Positions 8,340-19,966 of a stretch of DNA of 64,000 nt are shown here, in pieces. The notes under the pieces were generated by a model. It saw only the letters and a list, made by a program, of their open reading frames with translations, had not been told where the DNA came from and did no database searches. Every line of letters begins with the position of its first letter. Position 1 is the stretch's first letter. A program made the translations under genes and the position numbers. Source of the stretch: Hyphomicrobiales bacterium (GTDB taxonomy: Bacteria; Pseudomonadota; Alphaproteobacteria; Rhizobiales; Rhizobiaceae); contig UCNG01000001.1 in NCBI GenBank assembly GCA_900473915.1, forward strand, positions 101,136-165,135, in the 5' to 3' direction.

Positions 8340-9266
8340 CTATGTGCGCGTCGCGGCCTGACGTCCGAAATCCGGTGCATCCACTTCCTGACCCGCATCG
8401 ATGATGCCGCGCCGCACGGCGCGCGTGCGCGTGAAAAGGTCGAACAGCGCTTCACCGTCGCCCCAGCGGATCGAGCGCTGCAGCGAGGCAAGGTCTTCCG
8501 AAAAGCGCCCGAGCATTTCGAGGATGGCATCCTTGTTGTGCAGGCATACGTCGCGCCACATCGTCGGGTCGGATGCGGCCAGACGCGTGAAATCACGGAA
8601 ACCGGAAGCGGAATATTTGATGACTTCCGACTTCGTCACCTGTTCCAGATCGCTGGCCGTGCCGACAATGTTGTAGGCGATGATGTGCGGCAGATGCGAG
8701 ACGATGGCCAGCACCAGGTCATGGTGCTGCGGGTCCATGCGATCAAGCCGCGAGCCGCAGGCGATCCAGAAGTCGCTCAGCTTTTCCAGTGCCGCTTCAT
8801 CCGTGTCGGGCAGCGGCGTCAGGATGCACCAACGATTGGTGAAGAGCTCTGCGAAGCCCGCGTCCGGACCGGAATATTCCGTGCCTGCCAGCGGGTGGCC
8901 GGGAATGAAATGCACGTTGCCGGGCAGTTCCGGCTGCATCTGCGCAATCACGGAAGCCTTGGTGGAGCCAACGTCGGTGACGATGGCGCCGGGTTTGAGA
9001 TTTGCCGCGATCTGGCGCGCGACAGTGCCTGACGAGCCGACCGGCACAGACACGATGACGAGATCGGCATCCTTGACGGCCTCGGCGCTGTCCGTGGTGT
9101 AGCTGTCGCCAAGCCCCAGTTCTTCGGCGCGCTTCAGTGTTTCGCTGCTGCGCGTGGCGATGGCGATGTGATTGGCAAGCTTCTCACGCCGAATGACGCG
9201 CGCCAGCGAGGAACCGATAAGGCCGATGCCGACCAGGGCGATCTTGTTGAAATGGACCGTGGACAT
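8340..9266 (-). CDS. tyrC: Prephenate/arogenate dehydrogenase family protein
   Basis: NAD(P)-dependent dehydrogenase of tyrosine biosynthesis, converting prephenate to 4-hydroxyphenylpyruvate and/or arogenate to tyrosine. The nucleotide-binding GIGLIGSS is at residues 13-20; downstream are DLVIVSVPVG, TDVGSTKASV and the active-site stretch PGHPLAGTEYSG. Length 308 aa fits the monofunctional, ACT-free alphaproteobacterial type. Its start lies four bases after the hisC stop, so the two form an operon. Whether prephenate or arogenate is preferred cannot be read from sequence; the symbol follows common Brucella usage. Confidence 0.92.
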   Translation of the reverse strand: MSTVHFNKIALVGIGLIGSSLARVIRREKLANHIAIATRSSETLKRAEELGLGDSYTTDSAEAVKDADLVIVSVPVGSSGTVARQIAANLKPGAIVTDVGSTKASVIAQMQPELPGNVHFIPGHPLAGTEYSGPDAGFAELFTNRWCILTPLPDTDEAALEKLSDFWIACGSRLDRMDPQHHDLVLAIVSHLPHIIAYNIVGTASDLEQVTKSEVIKYSASGFRDFTRLAASDPTMWRDVCLHNKDAILEMLGRFSEDLASLQRSIRWGDGEALFDLFTRTRAVRRGIIDAGQEVDAPDFGRQAATRT

Positions 9267-9270
9267 TGTT

Positions 9271-10377
9271 CTACTTCAAAAATTCGGTCAGGGCGGCGAC
9301 GACGCCACGATTGGCTTCTTCCGGTCCAACCGTCATGCGCAATGCATTGGGGAAGCCGTAACCGCCGACGCGACGCAGGATATAACCACGTCTGGAAAGC
9401 CATTCGTCGGCCTTGTCCGCCGAATGCACGGCATCATCGGGGAAATGGATCAGCAGGAAATTCGTGACCGAAGGCGTTACCCGCAGTCCAAGCTTGGTGA
9501 ATTCCTCGGTCAGCCAGCCAAGCCATTTGTCATTGTAGGTAATCGATTTCTCGACATGGGCGCGATCGCGGATCGCGGCCGCACCGGCGGCAATGGCGGC
9601 AGAATTCATGTTGAATGGCCCGCGGATGCGATTGACGGCATCGATGACGTGCAAGGGCGCATACATCCAGCCGATGCGCAGGCCCGGCAGCCCATGGATT
9701 TTCGAGAAGGTGCGTGTCATGACCACGTTCTCGTTGGAAGAAACGAGCTCGAGGCCGGATTCATAGTCGTTGCGGCGTACATATTCTGCATAGGCCGCGT
9801 CGAGAACCAGAAGCACGTGCTTGGGCAATCCGGCATGAAGGCGACGAACCTCCTCGAAAGGCAGATAGGTGCCCGTCGGATTGGCCGGATTGGCGATGAA
9901 GACGATCTTGGTGCGCGGCGAGAGGCCAGCCAGAATGGCGTCCACATCAATACGCTCGTTCTTTTCCTTGACCGTGACCGGCGTTGCGCCAGTGCCGAGC
10001 GTCTGGATCTTGTAGACGGCAAAACCATGCTCGGTGATGATGGTTTCGTCGCCCGGGGCAAGATAGGTCTGGCAGATCAGGCCGAGCAGCTCATCGGAGC
10101 CGTTGCCGCACAGGATATTCGCTACGTTGAGCGCCTGTGTTTCGGCAATCGCCTGACGCAGCGCGAGCGCCTGCCCGTCGGGATAAAGCTCCAGCCTTTC
10201 GCCCGCGTGTCGATAGGCGTCGATAGCATGCGGGCTCGGACCGATCGGCGTTTCGTTGGAGGAGAGCTTATAGACCTTGGCAACGCCTTCCACATGTTCC
10301 TTGCCGGGCACGTAGGCTGCGATGTCGAGCAGGCCTGCCTTGGGCTGGGGACGGGTAAGGTTCTGCATATCGGTCAT
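9271..10377 (-). CDS. hisC: Histidinol-phosphate aminotransferase
   Basis: PLP enzyme converting imidazole-acetol phosphate and glutamate to histidinol phosphate; many alphaproteobacterial HisC proteins also transaminate aromatic keto acids. Visible landmarks are the start of the fold [13 protein letters not shown], the PLP-binding NPANPTGT (163-170) and DAAYAEY (193-199), and the Schiff-base lysine K226 in [11 protein letters not shown] chose ATG 10377, giving 368 aa with GGAG nine bases upstream, over a longer frame to 10443. Placement directly upstream of the tyrC-like gene suggests a joint role in tyrosine/phenylalanine synthesis, a common Rhizobiales pairing. Confidence 0.94.
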   Translation of the reverse strand: MTDMQNLTRPQPKAGLLDIAAYVPGKEHVEGVAKVYKLSSNETPIGPSPHAIDAYRHAGERLELYPDGQALALRQAIAETQALNVANILCGNGSDELLGLICQTYLAPGDETIITEHGFAVYKIQTLGTGATPVTVKEKNERIDVDAILAGLSPRTKIVFIANPANPTGTYLPFEEVRRLHAGLPKHVLLVLDAAYAEYVRRNDYESGLELVSSNENVVMTRTFSKIHGLPGLRIGWMYAPLHVIDAVNRIRGPFNMNSAAIAAGAAAIRDRAHVEKSITYNDKWLGWLTEEFTKLGLRVTPSVTNFLLIHFPDDAVHSADKADEWLSRRGYILRRVGGYGFPNALRMTVGPEEANRGVVAALTEFLK

Positions 10378-10521
10378 GATTTTGGCTCCGCCAAAAGGTC
10401 GATGTTGAAGGTATGATGGGGCATATCCCGCCATTGCGTCCAAGTCGAGAAAAACCTTGTCCGGTGACAGGTATGGATCGCCGCAACTGTACGTTTTTGC
10501 GGGCGTTGATGCGTAAATGTG

Positions 10522-11301
10522 CTAGTTTTTATGTTCCGGTGTGTGCAGTCGCGCCGGGACTTTCCGCAATCCCCCGACAGGTGTTCCCTGCGGTGCGAGA
10601 ACCGGAACGAATACACGGCGCGACGAGCGCTGGGCGACAGGCAGTCCCTGATAGAGCCGCTTCTGCGCTTCCACCACAAGAACGCCTGAAAAGACCGGCC
10701 ACATTCGCCGTCCCATGCCTTCCAGCGCAAGGCAGGGCCGCATCATCCAACGGCGCGTGGCGGGCGGAAAATGCAGGGCGTCACTCACCGTGCTGACGGT
10801 GAAATTCGCCTCGCGCAACAAGGTGGAGAGCTGGGTGCGGCTGTAAGGACGCCCGCTGCCGAAAGGCGTATGCTCGAAGCGTGCCCACAGGCCGCGCCGG
10901 TTCGGCACCACGATGACGAGCCGCCCATTGGGGGCAAGGACACGCCACATCTCTTTCAGCGTTTCCGTCGGGTTTTCCGCATATTCCAGAGCGTGCACCA
11001 TCAGTACGCGATCGATCGAGGAATCGGGCAGCGGCAGTTCCTCATCGAAAACGAGCGCCGTTGCCGTTTTTTCAGCCGAAGGCCAGGCAACGGCTCCCTG
11101 GCCTGCCGGCATGAAGGCGAATGTTCGTTCGGTATCGGCGCTGAACCGGTCGAGATAGGGCAGGCTGTAGCCCATGCCGACAAGCCGCTCTCCCGGCACA
11201 TGACCCCACAGCCCGGCCAATGCCATACGGATCGCGCGCTCTGCGAGATGGCCGAGGGTCGTGTCGTAAAATGATCGCAGTTCGATGATGTCCGGATGCA
11301 T
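10522..11301 (-). CDS. Class I SAM-dependent methyltransferase
   Basis: A 259-aa protein with a methyltransferase-type Rossmann core. The motif near VFDEELPLPDSSIDRVLMVHALEY and the following LKEMWRVLAPNGRLVIVVPNRRG match the post-motif I region of the Methyltransf_11 group; the classical glycine-rich motif I is degenerate (VGMGYSLPYLDRF). Substrate unknown. I place the start at 11301 (MHPDIIELRSFY), which matches relatives as I recall them; ATG 11310 is also in frame. It is divergent from hpt. Confidence 0.8.
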   Translation of the reverse strand: MHPDIIELRSFYDTTLGHLAERAIRMALAGLWGHVPGERLVGMGYSLPYLDRFSADTERTFAFMPAGQGAVAWPSAEKTATALVFDEELPLPDSSIDRVLMVHALEYAENPTETLKEMWRVLAPNGRLVIVVPNRRGLWARFEHTPFGSGRPYSRTQLSTLLREANFTVSTVSDALHFPPATRRWMMRPCLALEGMGRRMWPVFSGVLVVEAQKRLYQGLPVAQRSSRRVFVPVLAPQGTPVGGLRKVPARLHTPEHKN

Positions 11302-11465
11302 GGATGCCACGCTATATGAATTCTCGACGCTGGGAAATGGAGAAGCCGGAGCATCTTCATGTGATGGGGTGCAATTTCTTCAAACCATGCTATAGAGCGT
11401 GCCTTTCCGGCACCTTTGACAGGGCCGAAGTCTGCGCGAAAGCGAACGATCAGGAGAAGCAGCAG

Positions 11466-12002
11466 ATGCCCGAAGTCGGTGGCAAGTCAATCGAAGTGCT
11501 CTTTAGCCCGGACGAGATTGCCGATCGCAATCTCGATCTCGCCAAGGCCATTGCCGAACGCAAGTTCCACAATCTGCTGACGATTTCGATCCTGAAAGGC
11601 TCCTTCATTTTTGCGGCCGATCTTATCCGCGCCATGCATGATGCCGGTGTGGAGCCCGATGTGGAATTCATTACGGTTTCAAGCTATGGCAAGGGGACGA
11701 CCAGCACGGAAGTTCGCTTGCTGCGTGATATCGACAGCGATGTGCGCGACCGTGATGTGCTGCTGATCGACGATATTCTGGAATCCGGCAAGACATTGAA
11801 ATTCGTGCGCGAACTCATGCTGGAGCGTGGGGCGCGCAGTGTTTCCATCGCTGTTCTTCTCGACAAGAGTGTGCGTCGCAAGGTCGATCTTGATGCCGAT
11901 TTCGTGGCTTTCGAATGCCCGGACTATTTTGTCGTCGGTTATGGCATGGATGTCGGACACGCCTTCCGCCAGCTGCCCTATGTTGGCCGTGTAATGGAGT
12001 AA
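11466..12002 (+). CDS. hpt: Hypoxanthine phosphoribosyltransferase
   Basis: Purine salvage enzyme joining hypoxanthine (and usually guanine) to PRPP. The 178-aa protein has the flexible-loop motif SSYGKGT (72-78) and the PRPP signature VLLIDDILESGKT (98-110). The start at 11466 follows AGGAG ten bases upstream; the frame to 11304 is open but noncoding in character and overlaps the divergent methyltransferase start. It ends convergently with the TIGR02302 gene. Confidence 0.94.
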   Translation: MPEVGGKSIEVLFSPDEIADRNLDLAKAIAERKFHNLLTISILKGSFIFAADLIRAMHDAGVEPDVEFITVSSYGKGTTSTEVRLLRDIDSDVRDRDVLLIDDILESGKTLKFVRELMLERGARSVSIAVLLDKSVRRKVDLDADFVAFECPDYFVVGYGMDVGHAFRQLPYVGRVME

Positions 12003-12028
12003 CCCCGTCCGGCGTCTGTGGTATCAGA

Positions 12029-14662
12029 TCAATCGAATTTCAGCAGGCGCTGCAGATATTCCTTTTCCATCTGCGGCGTCAGCGCATTGCCGAGCTTGCG
12101 GCGGATTTCGTCGAGAATTTCCCGCGCACGCTGAATATCGATCTCGCCCGGAATTTTGACGTCGTCGTTAAGACTCTCCCCGGTACCCTGCTGACGGCCA
12201 AGCGGATCACGGCCCTTGCTGCCGTTGGCTCCGCTTTGCCCCTGGCCTTGCTGGCCCATGGCCTGCTGCATTTTCTGCATCATGTCGCGCCCGCCGCGCC
12301 GCAGCGCATCGAGCGCATTGCCCTGCTGATCGCTTGCTTCCGCGCCTTCGCTGCGGCCAAGCGCATCCGTGGCATTGCCCATTGATTTTCCGGCGTCCGA
12401 AAAATCCTTGCCGGGTTCCAGCCCCATGCCCTTCAGATCGTCCATCAGCTTCTGCAAATCGGATTGGAGGTCCTTCTGCTGCTGTTGCAGCTTGCGCATG
12501 GCTTCCGTCATATCAGGCGGAACATCGCCCTTTCCGCTCTGGTTTTGTCCGTTTTCGGCTTCACCGCCCATGGAGCCGTCATCGCCGGGGAACATGTTGT
12601 CGCCGAATTCGCCTTCGCCATCGCTGCCGCCGAACTGGCGCTGCATCTTCTGATCGAGATCGAAGGTCTCGTTCATGGTCTGCTGCTGGCGTCGCATCAG
12701 CTCGCCGAGCTTGTTCATCTGCTGCTGCATCTGGCCTTGTTGGCCCTGCTGACCTTGTCCCTGACCCTGTTGTGCCTGTCCCGTCTGCAGATTGTCCATC
12801 AGGTTCTGCAATTGCGACAACAATTGTTCGGCCTGATCCCGCGAGCCCTGCCGTGCCAGATTCTCGATCTGGTCCATCATGCGCTGCAGGTCCTTTTCGG
12901 TCAGCATCCGCGCATTGGGGTCGGGGGCGGCGCGGCGTGCGTTCGGATTTTGCTGCTGGCGCTGCGCAAATTCCCGCAGGAAATCCTGCATGGCCTTGCG
13001 CAGTTCGGCGGTCAGCTTCTCGATTTCTTCTTGCGAAGCCCCGTTCTGAAGAGCGTTTTTCAGGGCCTCCTGGGCCTGTCGCAGACGCCTCTCGGCGGCG
13101 GAAAGATTGCCATTTTCGATGCCGAGCGCGACCTGCCACATATAGTCAGCCGCATCGCGCAGGGCATCATCGCTGTTGGCCAGACGAAGGCGGGTGCGGA
13201 TCGTCACCAGGCCCAGATAATGGGCCGCATTCTTGATGGTTTCTTCCGGACGTAGCGTAATTGCCGACAGCATGTCGAGCACATGCTCACGTTGCGTCGC
13301 ATCAAGCGCGAGAATCCGGCGCTGCTCCGCGATGGCGCGAGCGAGCGGGTTGCTGAAAGGCCGCTCTGGCAATGTGATGACCTTGGTTTCACTGCGGCCC
13401 GTTTGTCCTGCGGCATCGGTCACAACCAGCGTGAGCGCAACCTTTTCGCCTGCCCATGGATGTGCGGTCAGGTCCTTTGACGTCGTGGCGTCGCTCACGC
13501 CGCGGCGCGGCAGCGCCAGCGACAGTTCCGGCGCATCGTAAAGCGGTGCGGCTTCCTCGTCCTCGTCATCGTTGAGCGGAATAATCTCACCTTCGGCCTT
13601 TACCGGCGCATAATCGTCATCGATCTGGTAGGAGAGCTGCAAAGTGCCATTCAGCGCGTGCCCCGGTTCTTTCGTGAAGCGGATTGTCGGCGGATTATCC
13701 GGGGTGACAGAAAACTTCCAGCGGGCATCGGTGCCGGAAAGCGCCAGGGTTTCATCCTGCTGCAAATCGTAGCGGAAATTGCGGCTTCCATCGACGAGAG
13801 CCTGTTCTCCAGGTTGTTTCTGGTCTTCCTCGGCATTTATCGGCTGCACGTCACGGCGCTCGCCCTTTGCATCGGTGGCAGTCAGGCGTTCAGAACCGCC
13901 GCCGATCACACGGACCGAGAGAATGCTGCCTTGCGGCACGTTGATTGGGGCCTGCTCACGATCATCCGTGACGGTCAGGAAGACCGGCGCGCGCCCGGTA
14001 TAGCGTGGCGGCGTCACCCATGCATCAATGCGCGCAACGGCTGTGCCATCGCCGGGGCGGATGTGAAACGCATCGGCAATGCGCCCGCTGTTGGGGCTGA
14101 GGCTGTAGGCAAAGGCGGTTACGAAAAGCAGGGCAACCAGCGCGCGAATGCCGAACGGGTCATGTTCGGGAACACGGGTATAAGGCAGACCGGATTGCAG
14201 ATTTTTCAACCGGTCCGCCATGCGGCGCTGGTGTTCCCGCCACAGGGCGACAGCGAACGGATCGTGTTCTCCGGTTGCCATGTGGCCTGTCTGGACGGCA
14301 AGCGGTTCGTGAACAAGGCCGTTGATCGCTTCGATGCGGCCTGTAACGTCACTTTCCGTCGGGGGGCTAAACCGAAACGGCAGGCAGAGCGCAATGAGAC
14401 CGGCAAGGCCGAACAGCGCCAGCACGCCGATATGCAGCCATCGCGGCATCATGCCGAACAGGCCGAACCAGCTCAGGCTGGCAAACAGGCCGACAAGAAG
14501 AATCAGCGGCAGGATAAGAGGCCAGAAACGTTCGAAGCCGATAGAGAGACATGCACGCAGACGCAAACGGCGCAGGGCGGCACCTTCCCCGGAAAAGAGC
14601 CGCAGGACAGCATCCCGCGCGGCGCGCGACCTGTCTTTCCTGTCGTTGCTACGATCCTTCAT
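12029..14662 (-). CDS. TIGR02302/DUF4175 family large membrane protein
   Basis: An 877-aa alphaproteobacterial protein of unknown function. Two close N-terminal transmembrane helices (FWPLILPLILLVGLFASL and LHIGVLALFGLAGLIALCL) and a third near LVALLFVTAFAYSL precede a large, probably periplasmic or surface part. Beyond residue 450 it becomes helical and charged, and near 580-680 it is extremely rich in Gln, Gly and Met (repeats of QGQ, QQMN, MQ), followed by a Gly/Asp-rich linker and a short helical C-terminus with IQRAREILDEIRRKL. It follows lysA on the same strand after a 98-base gap containing a 12-bp hairpin. The family is conserved, so it is probably important, but nothing in the sequence reveals its activity. 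Confidence 0.88.
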   Translation of the reverse strand: MKDRSNDRKDRSRAARDAVLRLFSGEGAALRRLRLRACLSIGFERFWPLILPLILLVGLFASLSWFGLFGMMPRWLHIGVLALFGLAGLIALCLPFRFSPPTESDVTGRIEAINGLVHEPLAVQTGHMATGEHDPFAVALWREHQRRMADRLKNLQSGLPYTRVPEHDPFGIRALVALLFVTAFAYSLSPNSGRIADAFHIRPGDGTAVARIDAWVTPPRYTGRAPVFLTVTDDREQAPINVPQGSILSVRVIGGGSERLTATDAKGERRDVQPINAEEDQKQPGEQALVDGSRNFRYDLQQDETLALSGTDARWKFSVTPDNPPTIRFTKEPGHALNGTLQLSYQIDDDYAPVKAEGEIIPLNDDEDEEAAPLYDAPELSLALPRRGVSDATTSKDLTAHPWAGEKVALTLVVTDAAGQTGRSETKVITLPERPFSNPLARAIAEQRRILALDATQREHVLDMLSAITLRPEETIKNAAHYLGLVTIRTRLRLANSDDALRDAADYMWQVALGIENGNLSAAERRLRQAQEALKNALQNGASQEEIEKLTAELRKAMQDFLREFAQRQQQNPNARRAAPDPNARMLTEKDLQRMMDQIENLARQGSRDQAEQLLSQLQNLMDNLQTGQAQQGQGQGQQGQQGQMQQQMNKLGELMRRQQQTMNETFDLDQKMQRQFGGSDGEGEFGDNMFPGDDGSMGGEAENGQNQSGKGDVPPDMTEAMRKLQQQQKDLQSDLQKLMDDLKGMGLEPGKDFSDAGKSMGNATDALGRSEGAEASDQQGNALDALRRGGRDMMQKMQQAMGQQGQGQSGANGSKGRDPLGRQQGTGESLNDDVKIPGEIDIQRAREILDEIRRKLGNALTPQMEKEYLQRLLKFD

Positions 14663-14713
14663 CTGGGCTTTCTGGCGTGTATCGCGTTTTCATCTGGCAA
14701 CAGGATAACACGC

Positions 14714-14743
14714 ATCATGGCAAAGGCGAGGCTTTGCCATGAT
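14714..14743. repeat. Perfect 12-bp inverted repeat between lysA and the TIGR02302 gene
   Basis: ATCATGGCAAAG (14714-14725), six-base loop, then the exact complement (14732-14743). No T-run follows on either strand, so it is a hairpin without clear terminator character. It may stabilise or attenuate the lysA transcript. Confidence 0.7.
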
Positions 14744-14760
14744 AATTGTACGGGTGGAAT

Positions 14761-16026
14761 TTATAACCACTCCGGCACGGAATCGAGCGCCAGCAATTCC
14801 TCATAGGTGCGGCGCGGCCGAACCACATGATAGCGGTCGCCATCGACCAGCACTTCGGGAATGAGCAGGCGACTGTTATAGGTGCTGGAGAGCACGGCCC
14901 CATAAGCGCCGGTAGTGCAAACGGCGATCAGGTCGCTCGGAGCAGGCTTTGCCACTTCCCGGTCAAGCCCCAGATAATCGCCTGTCTCGCATACCGGGCC
15001 GACGAAATCGGCTCGGATACGCGGGGCGTCATCCTTCGGCAGAACGACCGGCTTGATGTCGTGGAAGGCATCATAAAGCGTCGGGCGGATGAGATCGTTC
15101 ATCGCGGCGTCCACGATGACGAAATTCTTGGCGTCGCCTTCCTTCACGAAGATCACTTCCGTCACCAGAAGTCCGGCATTGCCAACAATCAGGCGGCCCG
15201 GTTCGAACACGGTCTTGAGGCCCAGCGGCTTGATATGCTTGGCGACGATTTCAGCATAGGCAACAGGCAGGGGCGGCGGCGTATTGTCGGTACGGTAAGG
15301 AATGCCGAGACCGCCGCCAACATCGACGTGGCGGATATTGTGGCCGTCGGCCTGCAATTCCTTGACCAGTTCCGCCATCAGCGCGAAAGCATTGTCGAAC
15401 GGTTCGAGGTCGATGATCTGGCTGCCGATATGCATGTCGATGCCGACCACGTCGAGGCCGGGCAGGCTTGCCGCGCGGGCATAGGCCTCGCGCGCCTTGA
15501 CGCGGGGAATGCCGAACTTATTTTCGGATTTGCCGGTGGAAATCTTGGCATGGGTCTTCGCGTCCACATCGGGATTGATGCGCAGCGATACGGATGCGAC
15601 CTTGCCTGCCTTGACCGCACGGGCGGAAAGGATTTCCAGTTCCGGCTCGGATTCGACGTTGAAGCAGTAAATGCCCGCTTCCAGCGCAAAATCCATCTCG
15701 TGCGGGGTCTTGCCGACGCCGGAAAAGACGATTTTGCCGGCCGGGATGCCCGCCGCAAGCGCCCGGCGAATCTCGCCTTCCGAAACGGTGTCGGCACCGG
15801 CGCCAAGCTTTGCCAGCGTTTTCAGCACGGCCAGGTTGGAATTGGCCTTCAACGCGTAGGTCACCAGCGTTTCCATGCCAGCGAAGGCTTCGCTGAACAC
15901 GCGGAAATGGCGCTCAATGGTCGCGCGGGAATAGACGTAAAAAGGCGTGCCGACGGCCTGTGCGATTTCAGGCAGGCTGACATTTTCGGCGTGAAGGACG
16001 CCGTTGCGATATTCGAAATGGTTCAC
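14761..16026 (-). CDS. lysA: Diaminopimelate decarboxylase
   Basis: PLP enzyme that decarboxylates meso-diaminopimelate to L-lysine, the last step of lysine synthesis. The Schiff-base lysine is K60 in TYALKANSN; other fold type III landmarks are MHIGSQI near residue 200, the glycine loop DVGGGLGIPY near 240, and PVCETGDYLG near 347, which supplies the active-site Cys from the partner subunit. Length 421 aa is normal. It lies 23 bases downstream of lptM and forms an operon with it and probably argH. Confidence 0.96.
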   Translation of the reverse strand: MNHFEYRNGVLHAENVSLPEIAQAVGTPFYVYSRATIERHFRVFSEAFAGMETLVTYALKANSNLAVLKTLAKLGAGADTVSEGEIRRALAAGIPAGKIVFSGVGKTPHEMDFALEAGIYCFNVESEPELEILSARAVKAGKVASVSLRINPDVDAKTHAKISTGKSENKFGIPRVKAREAYARAASLPGLDVVGIDMHIGSQIIDLEPFDNAFALMAELVKELQADGHNIRHVDVGGGLGIPYRTDNTPPPLPVAYAEIVAKHIKPLGLKTVFEPGRLIVGNAGLLVTEVIFVKEGDAKNFVIVDAAMNDLIRPTLYDAFHDIKPVVLPKDDAPRIRADFVGPVCETGDYLGLDREVAKPAPSDLIAVCTTGAYGAVLSSTYNSRLLIPEVLVDGDRYHVVRPRRTYEELLALDSVPEWL

Positions 16027-16049
16027 GGAAAAGGTCCTGCAGCAGAAAC

Positions 16050-16232
16050 TTATAACAGCTTGTCGAGGATGATCGGCTTGTCTTCCTTCGGCTTAGGCTT
16101 GGTGTGACCTTGTTCGTCCGTCACGACGGCGGATGGCGGCAGCTCCAGCGGGCCTTTGCGACCGCAAGCAGCGAGCGTGGCCGCGAGTGCGGCGATCAGA
16201 AGCACGGAAGAAATGGCGGAGCGGCCTGTCAT
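16050..16232 (-). CDS. lptM: LPS translocon maturation chaperone LptM (YifL-like lipoprotein)
   Basis: A 60-aa lipoprotein. The signal peptide ends in the lipobox LAAC, and the mature protein begins CGRKGPLELPP, the hallmark of the YifL/LptM family. In E. coli LptM promotes correct disulfide formation in LptD, the outer-membrane LPS translocator. The remaining tail is Lys/Pro-rich. Position between argH and lysA is common for this family. Confidence 0.9.
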   Translation of the reverse strand: MTGRSAISSVLLIAALAATLAACGRKGPLELPPSAVVTDEQGHTKPKPKEDKPIILDKLL

Positions 16233-16341
16233 CAGCTTTGGTTCCCGGAATATGTCTGTACGCTAGGTCTAGCGCATAATATCTGAAAGTGAAATCACCC
16301 CTTTGCGAGATGATTCCACATGACATCATGTTAATTGGCCA

Positions 16342-18497
<2,156 letters not shown>

Positions 18498-18501
<4 letters not shown>

Positions 18502-18980
18502 ACAGTAAACCCGGCGCGTTTCAACCGCACGATGGCAAGATCGAGTGCGGATAGAAAAGCCGAGCGATCTTTAGGTGAAAATGGTGCGGGGCCGCTGGTG
18601 ATTTCTCCGGCGGAACGCAGACTATCCATCAGATTGCGCGTCGCCAGCGTATTCCCGATGGTGCTTTGTGTGTGCACACGCCCATTGGGTGCGATCACCG
18701 AGGCGCCTTTTTCGAGTGAGCGGCTGGCCAAAGGAATGTCGGCAGTAATCACGATGATGCCGGGACGGGCGTTCCCCGCGATCCAGTCGTCAGCGGCATC
18801 AAGCTTGTCCGATACGATAACCCGTTCCACACGCTCCGCATCCCGTGGAATGGCAATGAAACTGTTGGCCACCAGCATGACTGGCAGATTGTGCCGTTCT
18901 GCGACGCGATAGATTTCAGCTTTCACCGGGCAGGCGTCGGCATCGACGAGAATGCGGATTGTTTCGGGTTCACTGTTCAT
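18498..18980 (-). CDS. YaiI/YqxD family (DUF188) protein
   Basis: A 160-aa protein with the DUF188 layout: [12 protein letters not shown] at the start, [16 protein letters not shown] in the middle and an acidic/helical end. The conserved aspartates suggest a PIN-like nuclease fold, but activity is not established. The start ATG at 18980 fits the family. It converges with tlpA, overlapping its last four bases. Confidence 0.93.
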
Positions 18981-19096
18981 GCCGCTTCATAAAATGCGGG
19001 CAGCTGTTTGGCAAATTCAACGCTGCGATCAGTATTATGCGATAGGCGTTCGTTGCAAACCGGTATAAGGCGAGCCGCGAAAGTGAGAGTTCCGCC

Positions 19097-19957
19097 ATGG
19101 CCGCCCGTTTCTTCCCCATCATGTTTGTCCTGCTTTGGGCCACAGGGTTCATCGGCGCGGGGCTTTCCATGCCTTATGCGGAACCGTTCACTTTCATGGC
19201 GGTGCGTTTTTCCATCGCAGCCGCCATCATGGCGCTTTGGGCGCTGGCAAGCCGGAGCATCTGGCCGAAAGGCAATGTGCTGCTTCATGCGGCGATTGCC
19301 GGCTGTCTCATCCACGGCGTTTATCTGTCCGCCTTGTTCTGGGCCGTTCACCACGGCCTGCCTGCCGGAATGTCCGGCCTTGTTGCCGGTCTTCAGCCGA
19401 TGCTGACCACGCTGATCGCGGCTATTCTGCTCAGAGAACGGGCGAGCGGAGGCCAGTGGGCCGGGCTGCTGATCGGCTTTTGCGGTGTCGCCATGGTGGT
19501 GTGGCCGAAATTTTCGGCGGGCAGCGGTGTCGACCCGAAAAGCCTTGCGGCGGCTTTCGTGGCTGTGGTGGCTATCAGCACCGGCACTGTCTGGCAGAAG
19601 CGGTTCGGCACGGCTGGCGATCTCAAGGCGGGAACGGCGGTGCAATATATTGCCGCCGCCACTTTGACCGCTCTCTGTGCCTTCGCCTTCGAAACACGCG
19701 TGATGATCTGGTTGCCATCGCTGATTTTTGCGCTGGTCTGGCTGACGCTTGCCATTTCCATCGGCGCCATTCTGGCGCTTCTCGTCATGATCCGCGAAGG
19801 TGCCATGTCGAAAGTCGCATCGCTGTTTTATCTGGTCCCGGGAACGGCTGCGATCATGGCCTATCTGATTTTCGGCGAGACACTGTCGGCCATCCAGATT
19901 GCAGGCATGGTGGTGACGACGCTTGGCGTCGCGCTGACGACGTTGCGCCGGGCATGA
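19097..19957 (+). CDS. EamA/DMT superfamily transporter
   Basis: A 286-aa integral membrane protein with ten predicted helices arranged as two EamA repeats, beginning MAARFFPIMFVLLWATGFIG and ending GMVVTTLGVALTTLRRA. Members export metabolites or amino acids; the substrate cannot be told here. It is divergent from the YaiI gene and ends 9 bases before the convergent YihY-type gene. Confidence 0.9.
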   Translation: MAARFFPIMFVLLWATGFIGAGLSMPYAEPFTFMAVRFSIAAAIMALWALASRSIWPKGNVLLHAAIAGCLIHGVYLSALFWAVHHGLPAGMSGLVAGLQPMLTTLIAAILLRERASGGQWAGLLIGFCGVAMVVWPKFSAGSGVDPKSLAAAFVAVVAISTGTVWQKRFGTAGDLKAGTAVQYIAAATLTALCAFAFETRVMIWLPSLIFALVWLTLAISIGAILALLVMIREGAMSKVASLFYLVPGTAAIMAYLIFGETLSAIQIAGMVVTTLGVALTTLRRA

Positions 19958-19966
19958 TCGCGAAAC

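Noticed and set aside
9172-10416. A 414-codon frame antisense to hisC
   Set aside because: Mirror frame; hisC motifs and operon spacing are unambiguous on the other strand.
12334-13255. Frames antisense to the TIGR02302 gene rich in Ser, Arg and Leu
   Set aside because: Caused by the Gln/Gly low-complexity region of the real gene.
14827-16107. A 426-codon frame antisense to lysA and lptM
   Set aside because: Mirror of lysA; composition (His/Arg/Asp-rich) is typical of antisense shadows.
16050-16232. Considered as a possible fragment of a larger protein
   Set aside because: The 60-aa length, lipobox and CGRKGPLELPP start are normal for LptM.
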